DNA of 64,000 nucleotides from Ancylobacter novellus DSM 506 (GCF_000092925.1 NC_014217.1:2542001-2606000), one strand, 5' to 3'. Shown: positions 10,929-21,948, counted from the stretch's first letter. Numbers and translations: made by a program. The notes: generated by a model not told the origin, from the letters alone.

Positions 10929-11304
10929 GGCGATACTCCTTTAGGCTAAGGCGAACTTAGCAATTAGCATGCCGTCCATGACAGCCTAGCCGCGGCGTTC
11001 TCCCCGCCCGCAATGCCGCAGGCCGAATGCCCCGCCCCGCACACACCGACACCACTATGGCCATTTGGGTGAGGCGGCCGCGCCACAGCCTTCGTAATTC
11101 TCATCAAATGCCCTATCGCCGCCGCGATTGTGAACGAAATCGCCGCCAGCATGAACGCTGTGCTCAGGGATGATTCAGAGTTACTGGCTCATAAAGGTGG
11201 GCATGCAAAGGCGACATCCGCAGGTTGTCGTCCGGCAAAATGAAAGACCGGCCAAGGCCGGATGTGTCGAACTGAAGCGTATGCGTAACAGGAAGGACTT
11301 CGAA
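10929..11304. other. Non-coding gap between ppc and a small gene
   Basis: The 376 bases hold the divergent promoter regions of ppc and the small gene at 11305. A short palindrome CCGGCCAAGGCCGG (11248-11261) lies in the probable leader of the small gene. No family A or B repeat is present and no further gene is supported. Confidence 0.5.
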
Positions 11305-11490
11305 ATGCCCCCCGTCATGAACCGTAGCGAGGTTCAGACCCCGACCGTGACTCGTCCGTCCCGGACTGCCGCCTTCGTCGAGGCCGCCTCTCTTTCCGCC
11401 ACCCGTCCTGCCGAAACCGGCAAGAAGAGCCCGAACGCGAATGCGCCGGTAGGCTCCATCGCCGCCATCGAGTCGCTCCTCGGCTGCTGA
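11305..11490 (+). CDS. Hypothetical small protein (61 aa)
   Basis: A 61-residue frame opening MPPVMNRSEVQT and ending SIAAIESLLGC. The ATG at 11305 is preceded by AGGAAGGA at good spacing; in-frame codons further upstream have weaker signals. The product is hydrophilic, Ala/Ser/Pro/Thr-rich, without a signal peptide or membrane segment, and ends in Cys. No family is recognised. The opposite strand also has a long frame here, which is common in GC-rich DNA, so coding status rests mainly on the ribosome site and leader hairpin. Confidence 0.45.
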   Translation: MPPVMNRSEVQTPTVTRPSRTAAFVEAASLSATRPAETGKKSPNANAPVGSIAAIESLLGC

Positions 11491-11707
11491 GCCCGCTCGG
11501 CGGTCCCCGTAACAGCGGGCGGGCCGCCGCTTCACGCGAATGTGTGGCCGGGCGCAAAGCGGTGCGTCGGGCCACGGCGCCGGAGCTGCGACGAGCGGTC
11601 CGGCCGCAATGGGGTTCTGCGGGCTGGCAATTGCCCCTCCTCTCCTCCATATGGATGACGTAGCGGCATGCGCCGCGTCACGTTTCCACCGTAGAGAGGC
11701 CACCGAC

Positions 11708-12703
11708 TTGCGTCCGCGTTCTCTTTCCTTGCGCCTTGCCCTTGGCGCGCTCCTCCTGGCCGCTGGCGTCACCGTCGCCGCCGATTTTGCCGAGGCCCGC
11801 GTCGGCCGTGGCGGCAGCTTCGGCAGCCGTGGCACGCGCACCTGGTCCACCCCAGCCCCCACCCCGACGGCGCCCACCGCCCAGTCGATGCAGCGTTCCG
11901 CCACGCCGCAGAGCCAGATGGGCCAGACCGCGGCCCGCGCGCCCGGCGGCTTCTTCAACCGCGGCGGCTTCATGGGCGGGCTGATGGGCGGCCTGCTCGG
12001 CGCCGGTCTGTTCGGCCTGCTGTTCGGCTCGGGCTTCTTCTCCGGCCTCGGCAGCCTCGCCGGCATTCTCGGCCTGCTCTTGCAGATCGCCCTCGTCGTC
12101 ATCGTGGTCCGGCTGGTGATGGGCTGGATGCGCTCGCGCAACCAGCCTTCCTATGCCGGCGGCGCACGCCCCGATCCGATGCAGCGCGAGGCGCTGAACG
12201 GCGGCGCCCCCATGGGTGGGGCACCGATGGGTGGAGCGCCGATGGGCGGCGCAGGCGCGGCTCCCCGCGCCGGCTTCGGCACCGGCCCGCGCGGCCGACC
12301 GATCCAGCTGCAGGGTTCCGACTTCGACACGTTCGAGCGCCGGCTGGAGGAGATCCAGACCGCCTATGGCCGCGCCGACCGCGACACGCTGCTGCGGCTC
12401 GCCACGCCCGAGATGGGCGGCTATCTGCGCGAGGAGCTCGACCAGCTCGAGCGCGACGGGCTGGAGAACCGCCTCGGCGACGTCAAGCTGCTGCAGGGCG
12501 ACCTGTCGGAAGCCTGGGCCGAGGACGGCAGCGAATACGCCACCGTCGCCATGCGCTACGAGTTGACCGACGTGATCGTCGAGAAGGCTACCGGCCGCAT
12601 CGTCCAGGGCGACCCCAGCCGCAAGGAACAGGTGGTCGAGTTCTGGACCTTCGTCCGCAGCCCCGGCGGCGAATGGCTCCTCAGCGCCATCCAGCAGGGC
12701 TGA
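11708..12703 (+). CDS. Tim44-like domain protein, exported or membrane anchored
   Basis: Protein with a Tim44-like C-terminal domain; in bacteria such proteins are membrane or periplasmic and of unclear function. From the TTG at 11708 (331 residues) it has an N-terminal signal or anchor (residues 5-25), a Gly/Phe-rich stretch (80-115), a transmembrane helix near 117-138, and a low-complexity linker with three GGAPM units. The Tim44-like domain fills about 190-331 (FDTFERRLEEIQTAYGRAD... to FVRSPGGEWLLSAIQ). AGAGAGG upstream supports this start. An ATG at 11651 is an alternative but would bury the signal sequence. Confidence 0.82.
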   Translation: MRPRSLSLRLALGALLLAAGVTVAADFAEARVGRGGSFGSRGTRTWSTPAPTPTAPTAQSMQRSATPQSQMGQTAARAPGGFFNRGGFMGGLMGGLLGAGLFGLLFGSGFFSGLGSLAGILGLLLQIALVVIVVRLVMGWMRSRNQPSYAGGARPDPMQREALNGGAPMGGAPMGGAPMGGAGAAPRAGFGTGPRGRPIQLQGSDFDTFERRLEEIQTAYGRADRDTLLRLATPEMGGYLREELDQLERDGLENRLGDVKLLQGDLSEAWAEDGSEYATVAMRYELTDVIVEKATGRIVQGDPSRKEQVVEFWTFVRSPGGEWLLSAIQQG

Positions 12704-12730
12704 GCGGCACCATCGATCCGGAATGACGGA

Positions 12731-12754
12731 CGGGCGGCGAGAGCCGCCCGTTTT
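12731..12754. terminator. Intrinsic terminator after the Tim44-like gene
   Basis: CGGGCGGC, loop GAGA, GCCGCCCG, then TTTT. It lies 28 bases after the stop codon and just before the convergent DUF805 gene, so it may serve both strands. Confidence 0.8.
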
Positions 12755-12758
12755 CGTT

Positions 12759-13145
12759 TCAGCCCAGCGGATCGGGCCCGAAGCGGTTCGGACCCTGCGT
12801 GCCGCGGAACATGAACCAGAAGAACACGATGATCGTGCCGATGCCGGTGAAGGCCAGCAGCAGCCACCAGCCGGTGCGGTCCATGTCGTGGAAGCGGCGT
12901 ACGCCGACGGCGATCGACGGGATCAGCAGCGCCAGCCCGACCAGCGAGGTGAACGGCGTGAACAGGTGCGCGTCGCCATAGCGCCAGAGCGAATAGTCGC
13001 CGAAGGTCAGCGTGTCGACGATGCCGGCGACCCAGTTCGCCAGCACCATGAACAGCACGAACCACCAATATTCCGAGCGCGGCGCGCGCCCCTGGAACGT
13101 CGCGTATCTCCCCAGCACGCTGGAGATGGCCTGCGTGAACCCCAT
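12759..13145 (-). CDS. DUF805 family inner-membrane protein
   Basis: Small integral membrane protein of the DUF805 (YhaH-like) family, 128 residues. The family hallmarks are present: an N-terminal FQGRAPRSEYWWFVLF segment leading into the first helix, and RRFHDMDRTGWWLLL ahead of the third hydrophobic span. Three to four membrane helices are expected, with a short soluble tail NRFGPDPLG. The function is unknown. It is transcribed towards the Tim44-like gene and shares the terminator region with it. Confidence 0.88.
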   Translation of the reverse strand: MGFTQAISSVLGRYATFQGRAPRSEYWWFVLFMVLANWVAGIVDTLTFGDYSLWRYGDAHLFTPFTSLVGLALLIPSIAVGVRRFHDMDRTGWWLLLAFTGIGTIIVFFWFMFRGTQGPNRFGPDPLG

Positions 13146-13280
13146 GGCTTTCCCCCTGCCCCGAGACTCACATGCCGAGCCCCGCGTGCCGAAGGGGAAG
13201 CCGCGGCGTGGCGGCTGTCAATGAGGATGAAGGGCCGCCCGGTTCCCGTCATCTCGGAGGGGCGATCCACTCCCACGCGA

Positions 13281-13468
13281 CGTCATCCCCGGCCTCGTGC
13301 CGGGGATCCACGTCTTTCTGCCCGAAGGCGTGGATGGCCGGGCCAAGCCCGGCCATGACGATACCTCTCCATTCCTCGTCATCCCGGACGGCCAACGGCC
13401 GATCCGGGATCGTGACCAGAATGGAGAGCGATCCCGGCTCTGCGGCTGCGCCTTCGGCCGGGATGACG
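13281..13468. repeat. Dispersed palindromic element, family A (composite)
   Basis: Begins CGTCATCCCCGG and ends CCGGGATGACG. Inside are GGCCGGGCCAAGCCCGGCC and a CGTCATCCCGGACGGCC unit, so several family A parts are fused. It fills most of the 357-base gap between the DUF805 gene and uvrB. Confidence 0.82.
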
Positions 13469-13480
13469 GAGACACGAAGA

Positions 13481-13502
13481 GGCTTTACCGGCTTTACCGG
13501 CT

Positions 13503-13507
<5 letters not shown>
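13481..13507 (-). repeat. Three tandem 9-bp units at the uvrB stop
   Basis: GGCTTTACC is repeated exactly three times on the plus strand. Read on the minus strand each unit is GGTAAAGCC and carries TAA in the uvrB frame, so three in-frame stops occur 9 bases apart. Confidence 0.85.
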
Positions 13508-16064
<2,557 letters not shown>

Positions 16065-16170
16065 GGGCGGAATATGGGCGTTCGAGGCCTGTGAGAAAAG
16101 GGGCGGAAGGTGCGCCCAGCCCCGACTGCGCACCATTCGCCGCCGGACTGAGCGGCTGAAATCCAAACCT

Positions 16171-16318
16171 GCCCTCATCCCCGGGCTTGACCGGGGGACC
16201 CAGGGGAACCGGGTGCTCCCGGTCACTGGGTGGCAGGAAGTCGGGCTTGCCCGACTTCCTCGTTCAAAGACCGAAGTTGGCAAATGCCGACTTCGGGTCA
16301 AGCCCGGTCATGCGGGAG
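16171..16318. repeat. Family A element with an extra hairpin
   Basis: Contains CATCCCCGGGCTTGACCGGGG and the closing GGGTCAAGCCCGGTCATG, with an unusual inner hairpin AGGAAGTCGGGC-TT-GCCCGACTTCCT that is not in the other copies. It lies upstream of uvrB. Confidence 0.75.
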
Positions 16319-16429
16319 GAAGAAATGCGCTCAGAAGAACGGCAGCGGGCCAGGAAAGCAGGCGATCGGGACAAAATGTGTCAGCAGTCCCGAACCCCGC
16401 GTCCAGATACCCGACGCATCAATCCCTTC

Positions 16430-16485
16430 TGCAATCTAAAATAGTTAATATTAATTAGCACATCTATTGATTGCATCGCTGAACC
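16430..16485. other. AT-rich tract upstream of an orphan lipoprotein gene
   Basis: TCTAAAATAGTTAATATTAA and adjoining bases form a local AT-rich island in otherwise GC-rich DNA. Together with the repeat at 16171 it accounts for the 458-base gap between uvrB and the next gene. It could be a promoter or a site for an H-NS-like or MucR-type protein. Confidence 0.45.
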
Positions 16486-16522
16486 TCCTCATCATACCGG
16501 CGGGGAAGAGGGGGTGGAGGCG

Positions 16523-17329
16523 ATGGGCGTGTACTGGAGCGCCGCCGCGCGCGGCATCGGCTTCATAATGCTGGGCCTGCCGCTGGCGGCGTGCGATCCG
16601 GCGACCCTGCCCGGCGGCCCCTATATGCGGCCGGTGGCGCTGGTGGATTACTCGATCAGCGCCGCCTATGCGGATCCGGTTACCGGCACCGTGCCGGCCG
16701 TCCAGCCCGTGTCCGGCCTGTCCACCACCCATGTGCCGGTCCTCGACCTCGGCGAGGTCGTCGACATCGACACGCCGGCGAAGAGAGACTTCATCCAGGA
16801 CGCCCTGTTGCAGCGTTCCGACGTGCTCTGCCAGAGCTACATGGACGGGCTCTACTACCGCGTCGCCGCGCGCCGCGCCGTGCTGAGCCAGATCGCCCAG
16901 GTGGCCTCGGCGATCGGTGCCTTCTCGACGGCTGCGCAGGGCCCAAGCATCGCGGCGCTGGTCGCCAACATCGCCGGCGGCACCAACAATGTGCTGGATT
17001 CGGAAGTGATGCAGAGCCAGCTCATCACCCTCATCACCAAGCAGATCGAAACCAACCGGGCGCAGGTGCTCGGCATGATCATGACAGCCCGGCAGGATGC
17101 GAACAGGACGCCGGTCCCGCTGAGCAAATATGCCCTGTCGCTCGCCCTGCGCGATGCGATGACCTATCACCAGCAATGTTCCTTCGTGCAGGCGATCACG
17201 GGCCTCGCCGCCGTCGCCGGTCGGCCCAACCCGACCACCACCACCCAATCCGGCGCGGCCGCCAGCGCGGCGGCCAACGCGGAAGCGGATGCCCTCACAT
17301 CGGCGGCGGGAATAACGCGCCGGCCATAA
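16523..17329 (+). CDS. Hypothetical lipoprotein
   Basis: A 268-residue protein with a lipoprotein signal: hydrophobic GIGFIMLGLPLAAC with the acylated Cys at residue 24. The mature part has a conserved-looking helical core (DFIQDALLQRSDVLCQSYMD, then several amphipathic helices to about residue 220) and an Ala/Thr-rich C-terminal tail. The family is not recognised. The ATG at 16523 follows GGGGGTGGAGG; a GTG nine bases earlier is an alternative. No operon partner is visible. The flanks are AT-richer than average and the gene stands alone, which would fit an accessory gene, but this is inference. Confidence 0.72.
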   Translation: MGVYWSAAARGIGFIMLGLPLAACDPATLPGGPYMRPVALVDYSISAAYADPVTGTVPAVQPVSGLSTTHVPVLDLGEVVDIDTPAKRDFIQDALLQRSDVLCQSYMDGLYYRVAARRAVLSQIAQVASAIGAFSTAAQGPSIAALVANIAGGTNNVLDSEVMQSQLITLITKQIETNRAQVLGMIMTARQDANRTPVPLSKYALSLALRDAMTYHQQCSFVQAITGLAAVAGRPNPTTTTQSGAAASAAANAEADALTSAAGITRRP

Positions 17330-17566
17330 CACCGACGATACTGCCCCTGCGTCTGCGGCGTTTGTTGCCGATTGAGGCGGTATGCCGGAGATGTGAGCAG
17401 AAGTCCCGTGAATGGCAGGGCACGCCGAAGGACGTCAATCGTTACAATTCAATGAGATAGAGCCATACTGCCTAACTCATAATCATTGGCACGCCCGATG
17501 CATACACCTCTGTATGCACGTTCGGGCCCGGCCGTCTCCGGGCTCCTTCATCGTGTCGGAGCGCCA

Positions 17567-18262
17567 ATGACCGAATCGCTTCTCGCCGCCGAGCCTGCGC
17601 CTCTCGCCTTCCATCCGGCCCGCACGGCGCTGGTGATCATCGACATGCAGCGCGATTTCCTCGAGCCCGGCGGCTTCGGCGAGACGCTGGGCAACGATGT
17701 CTCGCTGCTGCAGGCCGCCGTCGGCCCCTGCAAGGCGGCGCTGAAAGCGGCCCGCGCGGCCGGCATGCTCGTCATCCACACCCGCGAGGGCCACCGCCCC
17801 GACATGGCCGACGCCCCGCCCGCCAAGGTCGAGCGCGGCGCGCCCACCGCCCGCATCGGTTGTGCCGGCCCGATGGGCCGCATCCTCATCCGCGGCGAGC
17901 CCGGCCACGACATCATCGCCGAGCTCTACCCCGCCCCCGGCGAGCCGGTGCTCGACAAGCCGGGCAAGGGCGCCTTCTACCAGACCGACCTCGAACTCAT
18001 GCTGAAGAACCGCGGCGTCGACACGCTGCTGGTCGCCGGCGTGACCACCGAGGTCTGCGTCCACACCACGATACGCGAGGGCAATGATCGCGGCTATCGC
18101 TGCGTGGCGCTGGCCGATTGCTGCGCCTCCTATTTCCCGGAGTTCCACCGCGTCGGGCTGGAGATGGTGAAGGCCCAGGGCGGGATCTTCGGCTGGGTCT
18201 CCGATTCCGCGGCGCTGAAGGTGGCGCTCGGCAACAAGGCCCTCGCGGCCAGCGCCGCCTGA
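17567..18262 (+). CDS. Isochorismatase-family amidohydrolase, biuret hydrolase-like
   Basis: Cysteine hydrolase of the isochorismatase superfamily, 231 residues. The catalytic triad is visible: Asp 26 in IIDMQRDF, Lys 131 in LDKPGKGAF and Cys 164 in TTEVCVHTT. The [10 protein letters not shown] block and the [12 protein letters not shown] segments resemble biuret hydrolase (BiuH) more than plain isochorismatases, so a ureide such as biuret or ureidoacrylate is the likely substrate. The ATG at 17567 follows GGAG; the frame also extends upstream to 17486. A purine-type permease follows 68 bases later and probably imports the substrate or a precursor. Confidence 0.82.
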   Translation: MTESLLAAEPAPLAFHPARTALVIIDMQRDFLEPGGFGETLGNDVSLLQAAVGPCKAALKAARAAGMLVIHTREGHRPDMADAPPAKVERGAPTARIGCAGPMGRILIRGEPGHDIIAELYPAPGEPVLDKPGKGAFYQTDLELMLKNRGVDTLLVAGVTTEVCVHTTIREGNDRGYRCVALADCCASYFPEFHRVGLEMVKAQGGIFGWVSDSAALKVALGNKALAASAA

Positions 18263-18330
18263 CCGTTTCGCGTCCTTCCACGCCTGCGCATGCGCCTCAC
18301 CCCCTTCCGCCATCTCGAGGAACACCGAGC

Positions 18331-19944
18331 ATGTCCGCGACCGAAATGACCCCGATTTCGCCCTCCCGCGTCGGCATGCGCCCGACGCTGTGGACCCGCG
18401 GCGACTGGAACGCCCTGTTCGGCTTCGGCACCAACATCCTCGTCAACATGCTGGTGCTCACCGGCCTCCTGCAGTTCGTGCTGAAGATGCCGCCGGAAAT
18501 CGTGTTCGGCCGCATCCTGCCGGCGGTCGGGCTGATGATGTTCCTGTCCACCGCCTATTACGCCTTCCTCGGCTATCAGCTGGCGAAGAAGACCGGCCGC
18601 GACGACGTCTGCGCCCTGCCCTCGGGCATCTCGGTGCCGCACATGTTCGTCGTCACCTTCGTCATCATGCTGCCGATTGGCGCCGCCACCGGCGATCCGA
18701 TCCAGGGCTGGGAGGCCGGCCTCGTCTGGGTGTTCTTCCAGAGCTTCATCCTGATGATCGGCGGCTTCGTCGCCCCCTATATCCGCAAGATCACCCCCCG
18801 CGCGGCGCTGCTCGGCACGCTGGCGGGCGTGTCCATCGCCTTCATCTCCATGCGCCCGGCCTTCGAGATCTTCTCCACCCCGGTGATCGGCCTCGTCTGC
18901 TTCGCCATCATCATGGTGAGCTGGTTCGGCGGGCTGAAATATCCGCGCGGCATCCCCGCCGGCCTCGTCGCCATCGCGGTCGGCATGGTCATCGCCTGGG
19001 GCTCGAACCTGTTCGGGCTCAATTATGGCGGCATGAGCGTCGCCAAGGTCGGCGACGCGCTGGCGAATTTCGGCTTCTCCATCCCGCTGCCGGCGGTCGA
19101 CCACGTCTTCCACGGCTTCAAATATCTCGGCATCATCCTCGTCACCGCCATCCCCTTCGGCATCTACGATCTGGTCGAGGCGATGGACAACGTGGAGAGC
19201 GCGGAAGCCGCGGGCGACCACTACCCGACCACGCGGGTGCTCACCGCCGACGGCGTGGTCAGCCTGATCGGCTGCCTGATGGGCAACCCCTTCATCAACG
19301 CCGTCTATATCGGCCACCCCGGCTGGAAATCGATGGGCGGGCGCATCGGCTATTCCGCCGCCACCGGGCTGATCGTCATCCTGCTCTCGTGGTTCGGCAT
19401 CATCGCGCTGCTGCTGGCGCTGATCCCGGTGGTCGCCATCTCGCCGATCCTGCTCTACATCGGCATGCTGATCGGCGCGCAGGCGTTCCAGACCACCCCG
19501 GCAAGCCACGCCCCGGCGGTGGTGCTGGCGCTGACCCCGCACCTCGCGGCGTGGGCGAAGCTCTTGATCGACAATTCGCTCGGCCTCGCCGGCACCTCGG
19601 CCGCCGCCATCGGCATCGAGAAGATGGGCGCGGTCGGCGTGCTCTATCACGGCATCGAGGTGATGGGCGGCGGCGCCATCCTGGTCGGCCTCGTGCTGGG
19701 CGCCATCGGCGTGTTCGTGGTCGAGCGGCAGTTCGTCCACGCCGCCGCCTTTGCCCTCGCCGGCGCGGTGCTCACCTTCTTCGGCTTCATGCATGGCGAG
19801 ACGGTAGGCATCGCGGTCACCCCGACCGTGTCCTTCGCCTATGTGCTGGTCGCCGGCTTCCTGTTCGCCTGCGCCAAATATGCCGCGCTGGAAGAGGCGC
19901 CGGCCACCGCCACGCCGGAGCCGCAGGCCGCCCCGGCGGAGTAG
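18331..19944 (+). CDS. NCS2-type (xanthine/uracil family) permease
   Basis: Polytopic inner-membrane transporter of the NCS2/xanthine-uracil permease superfamily, 537 residues with about a dozen hydrophobic spans. Recognisable parts are GDWNALFGFGTNILVN at the first helix, DDVCALPSGISVPHMF, a central IPFGIYDLVEAMDNVESAEA helix-loop and an Ala/Pro-rich C-terminal tail. The ATG at 18331 follows GAGGAACA. Being directly downstream of the BiuH-like hydrolase, it probably takes up a nitrogenous ring or ureide compound. The substrate cannot be fixed from sequence alone. Confidence 0.82.
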   Translation: MSATEMTPISPSRVGMRPTLWTRGDWNALFGFGTNILVNMLVLTGLLQFVLKMPPEIVFGRILPAVGLMMFLSTAYYAFLGYQLAKKTGRDDVCALPSGISVPHMFVVTFVIMLPIGAATGDPIQGWEAGLVWVFFQSFILMIGGFVAPYIRKITPRAALLGTLAGVSIAFISMRPAFEIFSTPVIGLVCFAIIMVSWFGGLKYPRGIPAGLVAIAVGMVIAWGSNLFGLNYGGMSVAKVGDALANFGFSIPLPAVDHVFHGFKYLGIILVTAIPFGIYDLVEAMDNVESAEAAGDHYPTTRVLTADGVVSLIGCLMGNPFINAVYIGHPGWKSMGGRIGYSAATGLIVILLSWFGIIALLLALIPVVAISPILLYIGMLIGAQAFQTTPASHAPAVVLALTPHLAAWAKLLIDNSLGLAGTSAAAIGIEKMGAVGVLYHGIEVMGGGAILVGLVLGAIGVFVVERQFVHAAAFALAGAVLTFFGFMHGETVGIAVTPTVSFAYVLVAGFLFACAKYAALEEAPATATPEPQAAPAE

Positions 19945-19997
19945 CGTCAGACCGCTTTCGCTTCGACGCCGGGGGGCGCCTCGAAGCGGCTTGAGAC

Positions 19998-20037
19998 GGC
20001 GCGGAGCATCCTGCGGGATGGGCCGCGCCGCTCTTGT
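19998..20037 (+). terminator. Probable terminator after the permease gene
   Basis: GGCGCGG and CCGCGCC enclose an inner CATCC-TGCG-GGATG hairpin, followed by GCTCTTGTTT. It lies about 50 bases after the stop. Confidence 0.65.
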
Positions 20038-20165
20038 TTGCGGCCCCCGCCGCCGATCCTTCATTTTCCCGTCGGTCAAGCTGTGGTCTGCTCCTCGCAC
20101 GGGGGCATGCGGCCCGCGAGGCGTTGCGTCCTCGTCCGGCCCGCGCAAGCGTTGAGAGGCTCATC

Positions 20166-20690
20166 ATGTCGATCTTGAAAAAGGGACTGGCCGGCGCGCC
20201 GGTGAAGATCCTTCAGGAGAAGCTGGGTGTTCCCGCCGACGGCCGGTTCGGCCCGAAGACCGAGGAAGCGCTGAAGGCCTACCAGAAGCAGCACGGCCTC
20301 TCGGCCGACGGCATCGCCGGCCCGGACACCTTCGCCGCGCTCGGCCTCTACGAGCTCATCCTGCTGAAGGTCGGCACCTCCGGCGAGACGGTGAAGAAGC
20401 TGCAATCCGCCCTCGGCATCGGCGCGGACGGCAAGTTCGGTCCCGGCACCGCCAAGGCGGTAAAGGAGTATCAGGCCGCCAACGGCCTCGAGGCGGACGG
20501 CTATGCCGGGCCGGCGACGCTGGCCAAGCTCGCTCTGTTCAAGGAGATCACGCCCGAGGTGGTGTCGAAATCGCAGATCGCGCCGGGCAGCGCCCCGGTG
20601 GAAGCGTCCGTCGCCGGCTCTCCCGCGGCGGAAGCGGCCGAAGCGCCGCCCAAGAGCATCTGGGCCACCATCAAGGGATTTTTCAGCTAG
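20166..20690 (+). CDS. Protein with two peptidoglycan-binding domains
   Basis: A 174-residue protein made of two PG_binding_1 repeats (roughly residues 5-62 and 66-122). Each has the LQxxLGxxxDGxFGPxTxxA pattern: LQEKLGVPADGRFGPKTEEA and LQSALGIGADGKFGPGTAKA. A linker rich in Ala, Pro and Ser follows, then a short amphipathic end SIWATIKGFFS. No signal peptide is evident at the chosen ATG, so how it reaches the wall is unclear; upstream in-frame codons do not supply a convincing signal. It stands alone between two terminators. Confidence 0.8.
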   Translation: MSILKKGLAGAPVKILQEKLGVPADGRFGPKTEEALKAYQKQHGLSADGIAGPDTFAALGLYELILLKVGTSGETVKKLQSALGIGADGKFGPGTAKAVKEYQAANGLEADGYAGPATLAKLALFKEITPEVVSKSQIAPGSAPVEASVAGSPAAEAAEAPPKSIWATIKGFFS

Positions 20691-20702
20691 GATCGTACCA
20701 CC

Positions 20703-20741
20703 GCCGCCGGGCGCCTTCTCGTGCCCGGCGGCTCCCTTCTT
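20703..20741 (+). terminator. Intrinsic terminator
   Basis: GCCGCCGGGC and GCCCGGCGGC form a perfect 10-bp stem around a 10-base loop, followed by TCCCTTCTT. It ends the peptidoglycan-binding protein transcript. Confidence 0.75.
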
Positions 20742-20755
20742 CCCGCCGAGGCCCC

Positions 20756-21109
20756 ATGTCCTTCCTGCTGCCGTTCAATCTCGAGACCCTCGGCGAACCG
20801 GAAGAGACCGCGCCGCTGCCCGAGCGCATCGTCTCGGGCGCGCCGCGCCATCTCACCTGGAATTTCGAGACCCTGCCCGACGGCGCGCTCTATGCCGGCG
20901 TCTGGGAATCCTCGCCCGGCGCCTGGCGGGTGGACTATGAGGAGTGGGAGTTCTGCTCCATCACCGAAGGCGTCTCCATCCTGCACGAGGACGGCAAGGC
21001 GCCGGTGACGGTGAAGGCCGGCGACAGCTTCGTCATCCGCCCCGGCTTCCAGGGCGTGTGGGAGGTGGTCGAGACCACCCGCAAGCTCTACGTCATCCGG
21101 CTGATCTGA
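20756..21109 (+). CDS. Cupin-domain protein (DUF861-like)
   Basis: Single cupin of 117 residues of the type related to ethanolamine-utilisation cupins (DUF861). The barrel shows WRVDYEEWEFCSITEGVSIL (about 57-76) and the second block AGDSFVIRPGFQGVWEVVE (87-105). The metal His residues of classical cupins are absent; a WEFC/EG arrangement replaces them. No enzymatic role can be assigned. The gene lies between a terminator and a family B repeat and has no operon partner. Confidence 0.75.
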   Translation: MSFLLPFNLETLGEPEETAPLPERIVSGAPRHLTWNFETLPDGALYAGVWESSPGAWRVDYEEWEFCSITEGVSILHEDGKAPVTVKAGDSFVIRPGFQGVWEVVETTRKLYVIRLI

Positions 21110-21132
21110 GGACATGAAGGCCCACGCATAGC

Positions 21133-21247
21133 GCATCGTCATCCTGAGGTGCCCGGCGTCAGCCGGGCCTCGAAGGATGGTCGTCCGGGTGCACCTTCAG
21201 GACCATCCTTCGAGGCTCGCTGCGCTCGCACCTCAGGATGACGATGC
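21133..21247. repeat. Dispersed palindromic element, family B
   Basis: Terminal inverted repeats of 18 bp are perfect: GCATCGTCATCCTGAGGT and ACCTCAGGATGACGATGC. Inside, TCGAAGGATGGTCGTCCGGG and ACCATCCTTCGA form a second nested pair. Related copies are at 39571, 43792 and 47067. Confidence 0.88.
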
Positions 21248-21366
21248 ATGCTTCCCGTGCGGCCCCAAGCCAACGGTGCCCGAATCCGGAAAGGTGTGGC
21301 CTTGCCGTCATTGACCCGGCCGGAGCGACGACGCATCTTGCCCGCAACGGGTTTGGGAGACGTGCG

Positions 21367-21948
21367 ATGCGTGCCGAAGCGAAGGGTGCTAGGGGCTTCC
21401 TCAAGCGGGCGATGAGCGGCCTTGCCGCCGCCGGCATGCTGGCCGCCTCCATCGTGGTCGCGCCGCTCGGCAGCGCGCAGGCGGCCAATTTCTTCGAGAA
21501 GAACTTCTGGCTCTCCGGCCCTAATTACAGCGGCAACGTCCCGGCCTGCGACACGCCTTCGGCGCTCTCGCGCATCCAGAGCCGCTTCGCCACCACCGAA
21601 TCGCGCTTCTGGAACTCCTCGCTCAAGATCACCGGCTTCGAGCGCGTGCGCGAGATCGCCTTCCGCCCCTGGGGTGAGCAATACATGCCGCGCCGCTACT
21701 GCGCCGCCGAGGTCTACATCTCCGGCCTCGAGGGCCCGGTCGAGGGCGGCACGTCCGGCTTCTTCGGCGCCGGCCAGTTCTCCGGCGCCACCGCCGACAA
21801 GGTGGTCCACGACAAGCGCCACACCATCTGGTACTCGATCATCGAGGATGGCGGCTTCCTCGGCTTCTCCTGGGGCGTCGAGTGGTGCGTCGACGGCCTC
21901 GACCGCTCCTGGACCTACGCGCCGAACTGCCGCATGGCCCGCCCGTGA
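21367..21948 (+). CDS. Exported hypothetical protein coupled to RNase T2
   Basis: A 193-residue protein with a typical Sec signal (FLKRAMSGLAAAGMLAASIV... cleaved near AQA-ANFF). The mature part has four Cys (in VPACDTP, RRYCAAEV, VEWCVDG and APNCRMA), enough for two disulfides, and many aromatic residues. No known family was recognised. Its stop codon overlaps the GTG start of the RNase T2 gene (GTGA), so the two are translationally coupled. A partner, chaperone or inhibitor role for the nuclease is possible but unproven. Confidence 0.8.
   Translation: MRAEAKGARGFLKRAMSGLAAAGMLAASIVVAPLGSAQAANFFEKNFWLSGPNYSGNVPACDTPSALSRIQSRFATTESRFWNSSLKITGFERVREIAFRPWGEQYMPRRYCAAEVYISGLEGPVEGGTSGFFGAGQFSGATADKVVHDKRHTIWYSIIEDGGFLGFSWGVEWCVDGLDRSWTYAPNCRMARP

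Noticed and set aside
11164..12141. Minus-strand frame across the small gene and the Tim44-like gene
   Set aside because: It is Arg/Pro/Ala-rich without domains, and the plus strand has ribosome sites, a signal sequence and a terminator.
21133..21247. Family B element considered as an insertion sequence
   Set aside because: Too short to encode a transposase and no open frame; at most a non-autonomous element.
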